A stretch of DNA of 64,000 bases from GCA-002282575 sp964606405 (GTDB taxonomy: Bacteria > Pseudomonadota > Gammaproteobacteria > Thiomicrospirales > Thiomicrospiraceae), in assembly GCA_964606405.1 (NCBI GenBank), contig CAZSGH010000004.1, positions 1-64,000 of the forward strand. Reading direction: 5' to 3'. The notes under the pieces are model-generated. The model was not told the DNA's origin, searched no databases, and saw only the letters and a program-made list of their open reading frames with translations. Positions 34,092 through 43,334 of the stretch are shown here, in pieces. Each line of letters starts with the position of its first letter. The stretch's first letter is position 1. The position numbers and the translations under genes are program-made.

Positions 34092-37000
34092 ATGCGCAAA
34101 GCATCACTTAATCACTTTTTTCGTCTTGTTTGGAGCAGCACACAAGGTTGCTTAGTTCCAGTTGCCGAAAATCAACCAGCGAAAGGAAAATCTTCTAAAA
34201 GCTCTGTTGTTGGTGCTGCTGCTGCGGCATTAGCACTGGGTGTGCTGACTGTAGGCGAGGGGGTTGCAAACGCTGCGGTGGTCGATGGTAGTGAAGGCAC
34301 TGGATATTTGGTGGGAACAGGCATTGGTACTAACAGTGGTAACGCTGTAAATATTGGTAATGCGAACACTAACACGACTTACACTAACTTCTATACTGAA
34401 GGTGGCGCTGGTTCAGGTGGTGGAGCTGGTTTGGGTGGTGTTTTCTTCGTCAACAAAGATTCAACTTTAACCTTGAATAATGTGAACTTTTTATCTAACG
34501 TTGTTAAAGGTGGTGAAGGAGGAAGTGTTGCGACTGCTAACGTTGGTGATATGGTTCTTAGTCTTCCTAGCTTGACTGTAAGTGCGAATCCCATTACTGC
34601 TATTTCGGTTAAGCCTACCATTCAAATTGAGTCTGGAAATGTCTACATAACGGGCGCAACCTTGTCTAGTGCAAACTCAATGATACAAGACAGCAATGCA
34701 ATTACTTTTGAGGGCGGTGCTGCCAGTGGAACTATTGGCGATATCACTGGAACAAATGTTACGCTAGCACAACGCGTTTTAGTGAACACTGATTCAATTA
34801 GTTCAGTAAACGTTAACGCTGCTGGTGCTGGAGTCAATACGCTTAACGTTAATACGGCTCTTTCTCCAACTGTTTCAGGTTCGGAAGTAAGAACAGGGAT
34901 GCTTGTTTATGGTACTGGTATTCCAGATGGAACGACCATTACCGAGATCGTTTATGCTAATGGTAACGTTTCGAGCATAAAATTAAGCAATAACACGACA
35001 GAAGCGGTAAGCGCATTAAATGTGCTTGAGGTGACTTCGTTTGATGCTTCTCAATATGCTATTGGTAATGGTGGAACAACGATTACACCAACCAGTAACT
35101 TGACAGGATTACAGGCAGGTATGGCCGTAACCGGTGATGGTGTTCCTGTCGGAACAAAAATTACCAGTATTGATGCAAATGGGGTTGTTACCTTAAATAA
35201 TAGCATTGCTTCGGCTAAAGGTTTTACGGCTACTTTGACCAGTGCAGCAGTCGGTTCGACTGCGTTAACTCTTGGTGCAGCGAGAAGCGATTTGGCTGTC
35301 GGAATGACGGTTACCGGAAATGGGATTCCTGATGGTACAACAATTACTGCGATCAATGGCACCAATTTAACCCTAAGTAATGCTATTACTGCAGACGCGG
35401 CATCAGCCATTTCTAACAATAGTTTTTCAGCGGCTTTTAGTAAGGTTATCTCTGACAATGGTTCGGCGTTAACACTTGCATCTGTAAGTGGGTTATCTGT
35501 TGGGCAACTGTTAACGGGAACAGGTGTTCCAGAAAATGCAGTTATAACTTCAATCAATCCTAATACAAAATCGGTTACTTATGCCATTGATCCTGTTGCG
35601 GCCAACTTACAAAAAGGTGGCTCAATGAATGGTATTTCTGCATCAGGAACTATGGGTGCAAATGGAAATAATGGCCGAAATGGTAGCATGTACAATGCTA
35701 TTTTGCATGACGGAGAAGGCGCACCAGGTACGAATGGTTATAATGCAGGAAACGGCACTAATAATGTTGGCGGTGATGGCGGTAAAGGCGGCAATGGTTC
35801 TTCTGGTTTGCCGTACAATGCCGATGCTACATTAGGTTTGGCGGGCGCGATTATTGGTGCTACCTCTGATACTGCGGCTGTTGTTGCCGACTTTGGTGAC
35901 TTGGGTTTTGCGCGCGCTGCAGTAGATATTACTAAGGCGGCTTTAGCTTGGGTGGATGTGGGTATTGCCGCTGCAGATTTGGCAATGTGGAATATTGACC
36001 TAACAAATGGCATTGTGGCGCTAGGTGGCGATGGCGGTTCAGGTGGTGAAGGCGGATCAGGTTCTGATTTCTACGGTGGTGGCGCTGGTGGTGCTGGTGG
36101 TGCTGGTGGAAATGGAGCAATGTCTTACACTGACGGTGGTGCTGGTGGTGATGGCGGCACCGGTGGTACCGGCGGATTTGGCGCTGGTGGCGGCGCAGGC
36201 GGCGCTGGTGGTGCAGGTGGTTCAACTGGAGCAGCAGCGGCTGGCGGTGCAGGTGATGGCGGTGTAGCTGGATTTGGTGCTGGTCAGGGTTCAAATGGCG
36301 ATGGTCAGTACGGTAATGGTGGCTCTGGTTTTGGTGGTGCTATTTTCGTACGTGATGGCGGTACACTAACGGTTACAGGCAATAGCCTGTTCGAAAACAA
36401 TACTGTTCTTGCAGGCTCAAGTAACAACGACGGCGCAGCTGGTGAAGCTGCTGGTACTGATTTATTTGTAATGAAAGGTGCCGATGTTCTACTGTCTCCA
36501 GGCACGGGTAATACGATTACGCTGCGTGGTTCTATTGCAGATAATAGCGCCTCTAGCTATGGTGGTGCACCTTATGCTTCTGGCGCAGGTGCTACCATTC
36601 GCATTGGCGGTGGTGGTTTAGTTCAATTTGAAGGTGACAATACCTACTCTGGTTTAACGCAAATTGAAGGCGCGACACTCGAAGCCACTTTAGGTCAAGG
36701 CATCAATAATGATAGCCGTATTCACTTTACAGGTGCGGGTGTTAGTGGTGCTGCAGGAACGGCAACTCTTGTTCCGCACATGAATGCAGGTACCTTGTTG
36801 ACCGATGGCAGTATTGTTCGTCGAGTTGGAACTTTGCCAGGTCAAGTGTCTTGGGATGGTGCTGGTGGCTTCTCTGCAACAGCTGAAAATCTGATCATCA
36901 ATTTTGGTGCTATTTCGTCAAATCAAGGTCAAACACTTAAATGGGACACTAGTAGTATTTCAAATGATTCAACTATCGTTTTTGGATCGGCGTATGCTGA

Positions 37001-40000
37001 AGGCTATGTAGCATTATTGAACAATATTGATATGAACACTAAAGTGGGACATATTGTTGTTTATGATAATACTAATTCTGCAAATGATTATGCTCTATTG
37101 ACTGGTAGCCTAACGAATGGTGGATTACAAGTTGGTGCTAATGGTTACAATGGACAGCTCTCGTTAACAGGTCAGAGCAGTTTGTCATCTTTGGCCATTG
37201 ATTCTGGCTTAGTGAGTACTCAAGGGGCTAATGCTCAATCTCATGGTCGTTTAATGGATGCGCAAAATGGCGGTTCATTGACCATGACTGGTGGACGTTT
37301 AGAAACTTGGTCTGCTGAAAAATTTACAACGATGAACGTTGGCGCTGCTGCTGATTATATTGCTGAAGCAGGGATCACCGCAAATGACATTACCAATGAG
37401 GGTGAAATTACGCTCAAAGGTAGTTCAAACACGGGCAGCATTACTAATACATCTGGTGCAACACTAAATGTTGCTTCTACATTAGGGGTTACAGGCACCT
37501 TAACAAATCAAGCAACGGCAGTGATTAACCAGACTGGTAATATCGTCGTTAGTTCAACGGTAACAAATAATGGCACGTTAAATGTGACTGGTAAACGTAG
37601 CTTGCAAACAACGGGTTTGAACGGTTCTGGATCAATTGTCTTGGCAACTAACGATGATGATGAGTTGACGCTAAATCAATCTGGTGATTCAACTTTTGTC
37701 GGTGTTGTTTCTGGCGCGGGTGATTTTGTTAAAACTGGAGCGGGTAAGTTAACCTTAACAGCTGCGCAAACATTCACTGGTGGGCTGTCCGTTTCTGGTG
37801 GCACCTTTGAAACGAGCAGCTCAGCAACCTTGGCAGATGCATTAGATGTCACTGTCAATAATGGCGCAACCTTCATTGCGGGCGTTGCTGATACGGTTAA
37901 GTCTTACCAAGTCAATTCAGGCGGTACGGCGCAATTTAATGCTAACCAAACGACTACGGGTTCAATTAGTAATGCAGGCGCATTAACTGCCACTGGTACA
38001 GTCACTGCGGGTACTGATATTACCAACTCAAACAGTTTTATTGCTACTGGCGCAGTGACGGCAACGGCTGGTGTCGTAAGCAATACTGCTGGCACGATGA
38101 CGTTGGGTGACACCTTGTCAGCTGGAAATAGCATTACCAACGCAGCCAATAGCACCATGATCATTGCGAGTAATGTAACGGCTGGGAACAGCATTAGCAA
38201 TGCGGGTACTTTTACTGCAACAAGCGGTGCAGTACAAGCCACAACAGGCAGCCTAAGCAACTCTGGTACAATGAACTTAGGCAGCACTTTGGTTGCAGGT
38301 ACAGGCATTACTAACGCAGCCAATAGCACCATGACGATTGCGAGCAATGTAACGGCTGGAAACAGCATTAGCAATGCCGGAACGTTTACTGCAACAAGCG
38401 GTGCAGTACAAGCCACAACAGGCAGCCTAAGCAACTCTGGTACAATGAACTTAGGCAGCACTTTGGTTGCAGGTACAGGCATTACTAACGCAGCCAATAG
38501 CACCATGACGATTGCGAGCAATGTAACGGCTGGAAACAGCATTAGCAATGCGGGCACAATGACTGTCGGCGGCAACATGACAGCTACTAACGGTGGTCTT
38601 GAAAACAATGGTACGCTTAATTTAACTAGCAGCACTCTGACCTTAGCGACTGGTTTATCTGGCACTAATAACAATGCTGAAATTAATATGGCTAATCCCG
38701 TTTCGTTGGTTCAAGCGGGTGATACGAATTACGCTGGTAAGATTCAAGGCAATGGCGCGTTAACGCTAAATGGCAGTGGAACCTTAACCCTTTCTGGTGC
38801 TGCTGGTTCGTTAAATTTAGTCGATGGCTTGGTTATCAATAATGGTACCTTAGCCTTAAATGGTGCTGGTATTTTGGCGCAGACACTGGATGTGACTGTT
38901 AATAAATCTGGCAATACAATCGGTACCTTAGCATTAATTAGTGGTAATCAGTCTATTGAAAGCTTGGCGGGTGAAGGTAAAATTGACTTGGGTTCTAATA
39001 CGCTTAATGTCGAACAAGGCGGTACATTCACTGGAACCGTTATTGGTAATGGTACGTTAAATATTCAAGACGGTAATTTTACCGTGACGAATGATGTTAC
39101 TTCAACAGAGGGTACTTTCGACGTTAATGCGGGTGCGAATACTACTGTTGGTGCAGATGCTACTTTGTCTTTCCCTGTCATCAATGTTCTTGCTAACACA
39201 AATGGTAATGGTCGCTTAGATGTGGTTGGTACTGCGGAAGCAACTTCAGTGAACGTAGCAACAGGTGCTAATTTGCATCTAGGCTCTGGCAGTGGAAATG
39301 TTGCTGGTACGATTACAGCAGAAACAACGAATATCGCTGGTACTCTGAGTGGTGTCGGTTCCGTATCTGGTTTAACCGTTATGCAATCGGGTTCTTTCTT
39401 GCGTCCAGGTAATTCGCCAGGTGTTGTTAATTTTGATCAGTTAGTGCTCGATGGCTTATCAACCACAGTGATGGAAATTGAAGGAAGCGGTGTCGCTGGT
39501 GCCGCTGATGGATTTGACCAAATTGTTGCTAATAGCTTAGCCATTCAGTCAGGCGCTAAAATTGATGTTGCTAACTCCAATGCTTTCGAATTAGCTATGG
39601 GGCAAACAAGACAGGTTTTTGTTGTCCCAACAGGTAAAACGACAGGCTTCTTTGCCGAGGCAACAAATACTGGATTTGCTAATGAGGTTGCGCTTAACTT
39701 AGCCACTGGCAATGTGGTTGGATTGGGTAACACTGGTTATGCAGGCCTTGCTGCTGTTGCTCGCAATAGCAATCAACAAGCAATGCTGAATGATGTTAAG
39801 GTTAATGATGTCGGCGGCGTAGCTCAGTTTTATGGTGGTCGCTTGGTGGATCGCTTAGCTGCGACTGCTGGTGCTGGTGGTAATACTGACGCTGTCTTTG
39901 CTTTGGCTTCACCAGAGTCTTACGCTGCATTAACAGATTACGCACGCCAGTCAGCATTAAGCACCATGGTTCCCTTGGCGCATGATATGAAGTCAAAAGA

Positions 40001-40802
40001 CCTAAATGTTGCCATGCGTACTAGCTATCAGGGCATGAAAACAAATAATGCTTCTGAGTTTGCTTCCTACAATACACGTAGTAATTGGACTGAAGTTCAG
40101 GTTGATAAAGGCTATGATGGCGGTGCATTGAGTCTTGCTGTAGGTATGGATAACGGTACGGCTAAATCGAGCACGATGAATGGTAGTGCAACGGGTTATA
40201 TGGTTAATGCTGGTATCAGTCATGCTATTCCTGCTGTTCAAGGGTTAAATGTTACTGGACGTGTTGGTTATACATCGCATTTGTTTGATAACACTAGAAC
40301 GACCATGTCTGGTGCTTCGCTATCGGATACTCATACTAATAGCTACTTGGCTTCGGTAGGTTTGAATTATGGTCAAAATGTGGGTAAGTCACGCATTAAT
40401 ACAAGTTTAGATGTTATTTCTTATTCTACAACTGTAGATGCTTTTACCGAAAAGAATGCGACAGATAGCTTAGATTCGTTGGCTGTAAACAAACAGAATA
40501 CATCTGATATTGCTACTAAGCTAAGCGTTGGTGTAACTAGCCCTGTTACGGATAAGCTTACAGTTGCGGCTGATTTAGGTTATTTATACATTGGTGGAGA
40601 CTCTCGTATGCCAGTCAAGGCGAACGTGGCTTCAGAATCGACTCAGTTTGCCGTAAGTACGCCAGGTTTAGATAATCATATCTACAGCCTTGGTGTGGCT
40701 GGTAATTATCGTTTGACAGAGCAGTCCGCGGTAAATTTAGGTATCAGAGGCGTGCAGGATCAAGATGCGCAATTTAATTTGATGTATCAACAATCATTCT
40801 AA
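34092..40802 (+). CDS. Giant type Va autotransporter adhesin-like protein
   Basis: 2236 residues. The N-terminus has an extended signal peptide: NHFFRLVWSSTQGCLVPVAE, then a hydrophobic core and ANA/A as likely cleavage site near residue 60. Residues about 265-500 hold four copies of a G-M-x-V-x-G-x-G-(I/V)-P-x-G-T-x-I-T repeat. Residues about 645-750 are Gly-Ala-rich (GGAGGAGG runs). PATR-type beta-helix repeats follow (NTYSGLTQIEGATLEA; KTGAGKLTLTAAQTFTGGL), with a 58-residue tandem repeat near 1366-1482. The last 270 or so residues form a 12-strand autotransporter barrel ending in Phe (QQSF). No catalytic motif was noticed in the passenger, which points to surface adhesion rather than an enzyme. 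It lies just downstream of a two-component system. Confidence 0.92.
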   Translation: MRKASLNHFFRLVWSSTQGCLVPVAENQPAKGKSSKSSVVGAAAAALALGVLTVGEGVANAAVVDGSEGTGYLVGTGIGTNSGNAVNIGNANTNTTYTNFYTEGGAGSGGGAGLGGVFFVNKDSTLTLNNVNFLSNVVKGGEGGSVATANVGDMVLSLPSLTVSANPITAISVKPTIQIESGNVYITGATLSSANSMIQDSNAITFEGGAASGTIGDITGTNVTLAQRVLVNTDSISSVNVNAAGAGVNTLNVNTALSPTVSGSEVRTGMLVYGTGIPDGTTITEIVYANGNVSSIKLSNNTTEAVSALNVLEVTSFDASQYAIGNGGTTITPTSNLTGLQAGMAVTGDGVPVGTKITSIDANGVVTLNNSIASAKGFTATLTSAAVGSTALTLGAARSDLAVGMTVTGNGIPDGTTITAINGTNLTLSNAITADAASAISNNSFSAAFSKVISDNGSALTLASVSGLSVGQLLTGTGVPENAVITSINPNTKSVTYAIDPVAANLQKGGSMNGISASGTMGANGNNGRNGSMYNAILHDGEGAPGTNGYNAGNGTNNVGGDGGKGGNGSSGLPYNADATLGLAGAIIGATSDTAAVVADFGDLGFARAAVDITKAALAWVDVGIAAADLAMWNIDLTNGIVALGGDGGSGGEGGSGSDFYGGGAGGAGGAGGNGAMSYTDGGAGGDGGTGGTGGFGAGGGAGGAGGAGGSTGAAAAGGAGDGGVAGFGAGQGSNGDGQYGNGGSGFGGAIFVRDGGTLTVTGNSLFENNTVLAGSSNNDGAAGEAAGTDLFVMKGADVLLSPGTGNTITLRGSIADNSASSYGGAPYASGAGATIRIGGGGLVQFEGDNTYSGLTQIEGATLEATLGQGINNDSRIHFTGAGVSGAAGTATLVPHMNAGTLLTDGSIVRRVGTLPGQVSWDGAGGFSATAENLIINFGAISSNQGQTLKWDTSSISNDSTIVFGSAYAEGYVALLNNIDMNTKVGHIVVYDNTNSANDYALLTGSLTNGGLQVGANGYNGQLSLTGQSSLSSLAIDSGLVSTQGANAQSHGRLMDAQNGGSLTMTGGRLETWSAEKFTTMNVGAAADYIAEAGITANDITNEGEITLKGSSNTGSITNTSGATLNVASTLGVTGTLTNQATAVINQTGNIVVSSTVTNNGTLNVTGKRSLQTTGLNGSGSIVLATNDDDELTLNQSGDSTFVGVVSGAGDFVKTGAGKLTLTAAQTFTGGLSVSGGTFETSSSATLADALDVTVNNGATFIAGVADTVKSYQVNSGGTAQFNANQTTTGSISNAGALTATGTVTAGTDITNSNSFIATGAVTATAGVVSNTAGTMTLGDTLSAGNSITNAANSTMIIASNVTAGNSISNAGTFTATSGAVQATTGSLSNSGTMNLGSTLVAGTGITNAANSTMTIASNVTAGNSISNAGTFTATSGAVQATTGSLSNSGTMNLGSTLVAGTGITNAANSTMTIASNVTAGNSISNAGTMTVGGNMTATNGGLENNGTLNLTSSTLTLATGLSGTNNNAEINMANPVSLVQAGDTNYAGKIQGNGALTLNGSGTLTLSGAAGSLNLVDGLVINNGTLALNGAGILAQTLDVTVNKSGNTIGTLALISGNQSIESLAGEGKIDLGSNTLNVEQGGTFTGTVIGNGTLNIQDGNFTVTNDVTSTEGTFDVNAGANTTVGADATLSFPVINVLANTNGNGRLDVVGTAEATSVNVATGANLHLGSGSGNVAGTITAETTNIAGTLSGVGSVSGLTVMQSGSFLRPGNSPGVVNFDQLVLDGLSTTVMEIEGSGVAGAADGFDQIVANSLAIQSGAKIDVANSNAFELAMGQTRQVFVVPTGKTTGFFAEATNTGFANEVALNLATGNVVGLGNTGYAGLAAVARNSNQQAMLNDVKVNDVGGVAQFYGGRLVDRLAATAGAGGNTDAVFALASPESYAALTDYARQSALSTMVPLAHDMKSKDLNVAMRTSYQGMKTNNASEFASYNTRSNWTEVQVDKGYDGGALSLAVGMDNGTAKSSTMNGSATGYMVNAGISHAIPAVQGLNVTGRVGYTSHLFDNTRTTMSGASLSDTHTNSYLASVGLNYGQNVGKSRINTSLDVISYSTTVDAFTEKNATDSLDSLAVNKQNTSDIATKLSVGVTSPVTDKLTVAADLGYLYIGGDSRMPVKANVASESTQFAVSTPGLDNHIYSLGVAGNYRLTEQSAVNLGIRGVQDQDAQFNLMYQQSF
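38133..38560 (+). repeat. 174-bp tandem repeat inside the autotransporter gene
   Basis: Two head-to-tail copies, 38191-38364 and 38365-38538, differ at three positions by my reading. Partial copies lie on both sides. 174 bp is 58 codons, so copy-number change keeps the frame. The unit begins SISNAGTFTATSGAVQ. Confidence 0.92.
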
Positions 40803-40881
40803 ATCTGATATTGTCATTTGAGTTTCAGCATCATTTGTTGTAGTTAATGTGCAACTGTTTTGTGAAACTCTCGTCTCTATA

Positions 40882-40912
40882 TAAAACCCTATCAAGTTGA
40901 TAGGGTTTTTTT
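40882..40912 (+). terminator. Terminator after the autotransporter gene
   Basis: AAAACCCTATCAA, GTTGATAGGGTTTTTTT: 10-bp stem with a short loop and a T run, 80 nt after the stop. Confidence 0.9.
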
Positions 40913-41073
40913 AAGTGTTTTAATATCTGCTGCTTATCTGTTCAAGTTTGGCTCAGTTGTTTAGGTAACAACAAGGAAGAGTGCTTTTTCGGTGGGTCAT
41001 TACACACCAATTACCCTAGTCTGATTAAAGTAAAGGCATGGATGGCAATCGTGATTGCTTATTTTTGCAAAAT

Positions 41074-41104
41074 AAAAAAGGCTTAGGGGTTAACCTAAGC
41101 CTTT
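41074..41104 (-). terminator. Terminator copy downstream of the tRNA-Leu pseudogene
   Basis: AAAAAAGGCTTAGG, GGTTAACCTAAGCCTTT. It is read on the minus strand, where the T run follows the stem. Nearly identical to the terminator at 43297-43328. Confidence 0.8.
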
Positions 41105-41110
41105 AGCATT

Positions 41111-41195
41111 TGGTGCGCGAGAAGAGACTCGAACTCTTACACCTTGCGGCTCTGGAACCTAAATCCAGTGCGTCTACCAATTCCGCCACTCTATC
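41111..41195 (-). pseudogene. Broken copy of tRNA-Leu(UAG)
   Basis: Nearly identical to the intact gene at 43335-43419 over its first 79 bases on the plus strand, including anticodon and T arms and the encoded CCA. The 5' acceptor strand reads GATAGAG instead of GCGCGAG, so three of seven acceptor pairs fail. A variable-arm base also differs (CGGCT for CGGCG on the plus strand). It is unlikely to give a functional tRNA. Confidence 0.85.
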
Positions 41196-41564
41196 TAATT
41201 GTTTTGTATCGTTTTTAGTGTTTTAGAATTAATGTTGTTGGGTGCTGTTGGTTGCACTTTGGTCTCAATTACTTTATCAGGTTGGTTTTTAAATGGCAAT
41301 TATATTTTGATTGTATTGCTCCAGCCTTTGCCTCTTGACGGGCAGGCTGTGTCGAGTTGCCTATAACTTACAAACTGGCATTACAAAATAACCTACACGC
41401 CTCAACACTTCGATCTATTGGAGAATAGTGCTCGCAGGGTGTCAGTTCATTCTTTCAAATCCTAATCCACACCAAAGCGGTACTCCCCCCGTATGCCTTA
41501 CAACTAGGTTCTTTATTTCCAACAGGTTGCGCTATAATGAATCCATTAACAAGGAGACCTTGCC
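41196..41564. other. Spacer upstream of the toxin-antitoxin pair
   Basis: 369 bp. It holds a weak 44-codon hydrophobic frame at 41232-41366 with no ribosome binding site, possibly a remnant. It also has a TATAAT at 41533-41538 that is a likely -10 for the antitoxin gene; no good -35 is seen at the matching distance. Confidence 0.45.
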
Positions 41565-41810
41565 ATGTATGCAGTCGAATTCGAAACAGTCGCGAAAAAT
41601 GGGATTATTCAAATTCCAGCTAACTATTCGGAGTTTATGTCTCAGCCTGTCAAGGTGGTGATAATGATGGATGACAGTGTTAAACAACGTAAAATTGCCA
41701 ACTTGCAAGCGTTAGTAAATGAGGGGCTGGCGAGTGGTGTGAGTACAGAAACGATGGAAAGCATTAAACAACGTGCTATCAGTCAATTTGAAGCTACTAC
41801 TGCCGCATGA
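41565..41810 (+). CDS. Antitoxin of a ParE/RelE-type toxin-antitoxin pair
   Basis: 81 residues. The N-terminal part (EFETVAKNGIIQIPANYSEF) looks like a short beta-rich DNA-binding segment, as seen in some AbrB- or RelB-like antitoxins. The rest is helical and ends in a flexible tail, as expected for toxin wrapping. AAGGAG lies 9 nt before the ATG and TATAAT about 27 nt upstream. The stop overlaps the toxin start (ATGA), which ties their translation. The antitoxin role is inferred mainly from its partner. Confidence 0.75.
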   Translation: MYAVEFETVAKNGIIQIPANYSEFMSQPVKVVIMMDDSVKQRKIANLQALVNEGLASGVSTETMESIKQRAISQFEATTAA

Positions 41811-42100
41811 GTTACAAGCTTACCAACGAAGCAGCCAAAGATCTGGAATCTATTTTACTGGATGGTATGGGTAGGTTCGGTATGAATGTTGCCACAGACT
41901 ACCATCAAAAATTATTTCAGGTATTTGAGTTGTTGGCTCAGTTTCCTGAAATGAGTCGTGAACGCGTTGAGTTATCGCCACCTGTTAGGATTCATCCAGT
42001 CGGCTCACACATTATTATCTACCAACTACAAGCCAACCAAAACATAATTATTGTACGTGTGCGTCATGCTCACGAGGATTGGTTAAACGATCCGTTATAA
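41807..42100 (+). CDS. ParE-family toxin
   Basis: 97 residues of the RelE/ParE fold. Family features in order: YKLTNEAAKDLESIL, GMGRFGMNVATDYHQKLFQVFELLAQFPEMSRER split around the usual helix hairpin, RIHPVGSHIIIYQ and the C-terminal IIIVRVRHAHEDW. The R-V-x-H-x-x-x-D ending is typical of ParE toxins, most of which poison gyrase; some relatives act as ribosome-dependent RNases, and sequence alone does not settle this. It is preceded by its antitoxin with a 4-nt overlap. The pair lies between the two tRNA-Leu copies. Confidence 0.88.
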   Translation: MSYKLTNEAAKDLESILLDGMGRFGMNVATDYHQKLFQVFELLAQFPEMSRERVELSPPVRIHPVGSHIIIYQLQANQNIIIVRVRHAHEDWLNDPL

Positions 42101-42569
42101 GCCCCTCAGCTTCGCTCAGGGGTATCCTGCTAGTTCGCTACATTATCTACGAGTGACCAGCTACGCTCGTCACGGGTGTTGTGGATTCGTTGCTGGTTAT
42201 GTGCCACCATGATGCCTAATCGTGGTAGAGAAGCCCCTCAACTGCGTTCAGGGGTAGCTGAGAGCTAATGGTAATTGTCGCCATGCTTTGCAAAGCTTAG
42301 GAGTTAGCGGACAGACAAGACAAAACCCTAGGTGGTGTCGTGTCTGTCTTCTGTTTGTTCTACAAATAACTCCGCCACCTCAACATCGAGTTTTTCTGCC
42401 GCTTTAACTAAAACCAATAGCGAATGGTTGCTAATGTGACTATCAATCCACGGATGATAATCTACGTGATTGTGAAATATTTTTGCTGGTGGTAGAATTT
42501 GAATCGTTCACAACACATAAGCGAAAATGCTTGTGATAATTCCAATCTATGACCCTATAAGGATTTATT
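42101..42569. other. Spacer with paired hairpins and a regulator fragment
   Basis: 469 bp. Two similar hairpins, GCCCCTCAGCTTCGCTCAGG (about 42101-42124) and GCCCCTCAACTGCGTTCAGG (about 42231-42255), lie about 130 bp apart. A minus-strand coding remnant is listed separately. AAGGA lies about 7 nt before the lipoprotein start. Confidence 0.5.
42328..42501 (-). pseudogene. Possible C-terminal fragment of an XRE-type regulator
   Basis: A minus-strand frame with no start codon reads HNHVDYHPWIDSHISNHSLL, then VLVKAAEKLDVEVAELF and ends EDRHDTT. The KAAEKLDVEVAELF stretch resembles the last helix of Cro/C1-type helix-turn-helix domains (L-x-K-x-A-x-x-L-x-V-x-x-x-x-LF). An in-frame TGA lies just upstream, so only a fragment remains. 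Confidence 0.35.
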
Positions 42570-43046
42570 ATGAAAAAAGTATTAGTTTCCAGTTTGATTA
42601 CTGTTTCGTTGATCGCTTTGTCCTCAGTTTTGACAGGATGTTCAACTCTGACTGCAGGTGGTACTCACCAACCAGTAACGGTGTTAACTTATGATAAAAA
42701 TGACAAAGATCTAAACGATGTTAAATGCGAACTTGTAAATGATGAAGGTACTTGGTCAGTTACAACGCCTAATACGCTTACGGTAAAAAGATCTAATAAG
42801 GATCTATTCGTTACTTGTAAGAAAGATAGCTTCGAAAAAGGAACAGCAAGCGTAGTATCGAAAACAAAAGGTAATATGTTTGGGAATATTGTTTTTGGTG
42901 GTGGTATTGGTGCAATCATTGATCATAACAATGGAAGTGCGTATGAATATCCTGCTACTGTAAAAGTTACAATGGGTAAAGATCAGCGAATAGATGAAGC
43001 TGTTAAGCCCGCCTCAACAGATGATACACAAGATAAGCCGATGTAA
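42570..43046 (+). CDS. Small outer-envelope lipoprotein, unknown function
   Basis: 158 residues. The signal sequence ends in the lipobox LTGC, so Cys24 is the likely lipidated residue. The mature part is a small beta-rich domain with an internal Gly-rich hydrophobic segment (NIVFGGGIGAIIDHNNGSAYEYP). That segment resembles a motif I have seen in uncharacterised proteobacterial and phage-associated lipoproteins. The C-terminus is acidic and disordered (STDDTQDKPM). Function is unknown. It stands alone between the toxin-antitoxin pair and the intact tRNA-Leu. Confidence 0.75.
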   Translation: MKKVLVSSLITVSLIALSSVLTGCSTLTAGGTHQPVTVLTYDKNDKDLNDVKCELVNDEGTWSVTTPNTLTVKRSNKDLFVTCKKDSFEKGTASVVSKTKGNMFGNIVFGGGIGAIIDHNNGSAYEYPATVKVTMGKDQRIDEAVKPASTDDTQDKPM

Positions 43047-43296
43047 ATCGAAATGATCTTGCTATCTAGAACAGTTCTCCATTCGTACCAATTTTTAGGA
43101 TTATCTTGTTTCTAAGGGGTTTTGGTGGGCTTGTGGAGCTTGTGCTCATAGCAACTCTAATAAAACACTGCAAATTTCAGCTCCGACCCGTGGCGTTGCG
43201 GGGTTGGTGCTCTGAAGTGCGAACACGTAAGAGACCAATTTCCCTCATCTGAGCGGTGGATGGTAATCGCCACTGCTCACTTGTTCAATGCAAAAA

Positions 43297-43328
43297 CAAA
43301 AAAGGCTTAGGGATTAACCTAAGCCTTT
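43297..43328 (-). terminator. Terminator of tRNA-Leu
   Basis: AAAAAAGGCTTAGG, GATTAACCTAAGCCTTT. Read on the minus strand it is an 11-bp stem followed by a T run, directly after the tRNA 3' end. Confidence 0.88.
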
Positions 43329-43334
43329 ATTATA

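Noticed and set aside
37904..38674. 256-codon minus-strand reading frame
   Set aside because: It lies wholly inside the autotransporter gene, follows its repeats and has a Val/Leu/Pro-biased translation typical of an antisense shadow. It has no ribosome binding site.
41232..41366. 44-codon hydrophobic frame upstream of the antitoxin
   Set aside because: It looks a little like a membrane protein end, but has no ribosome binding site, no recognisable family and no start context.
30747..43334. Phage or integrative element spanning the whole accessory region
   Set aside because: No integrase, transposase, phage structural or conjugation gene was found. Only the 2.2-kb tRNA-Leu-flanked segment has boundary-like repeats.
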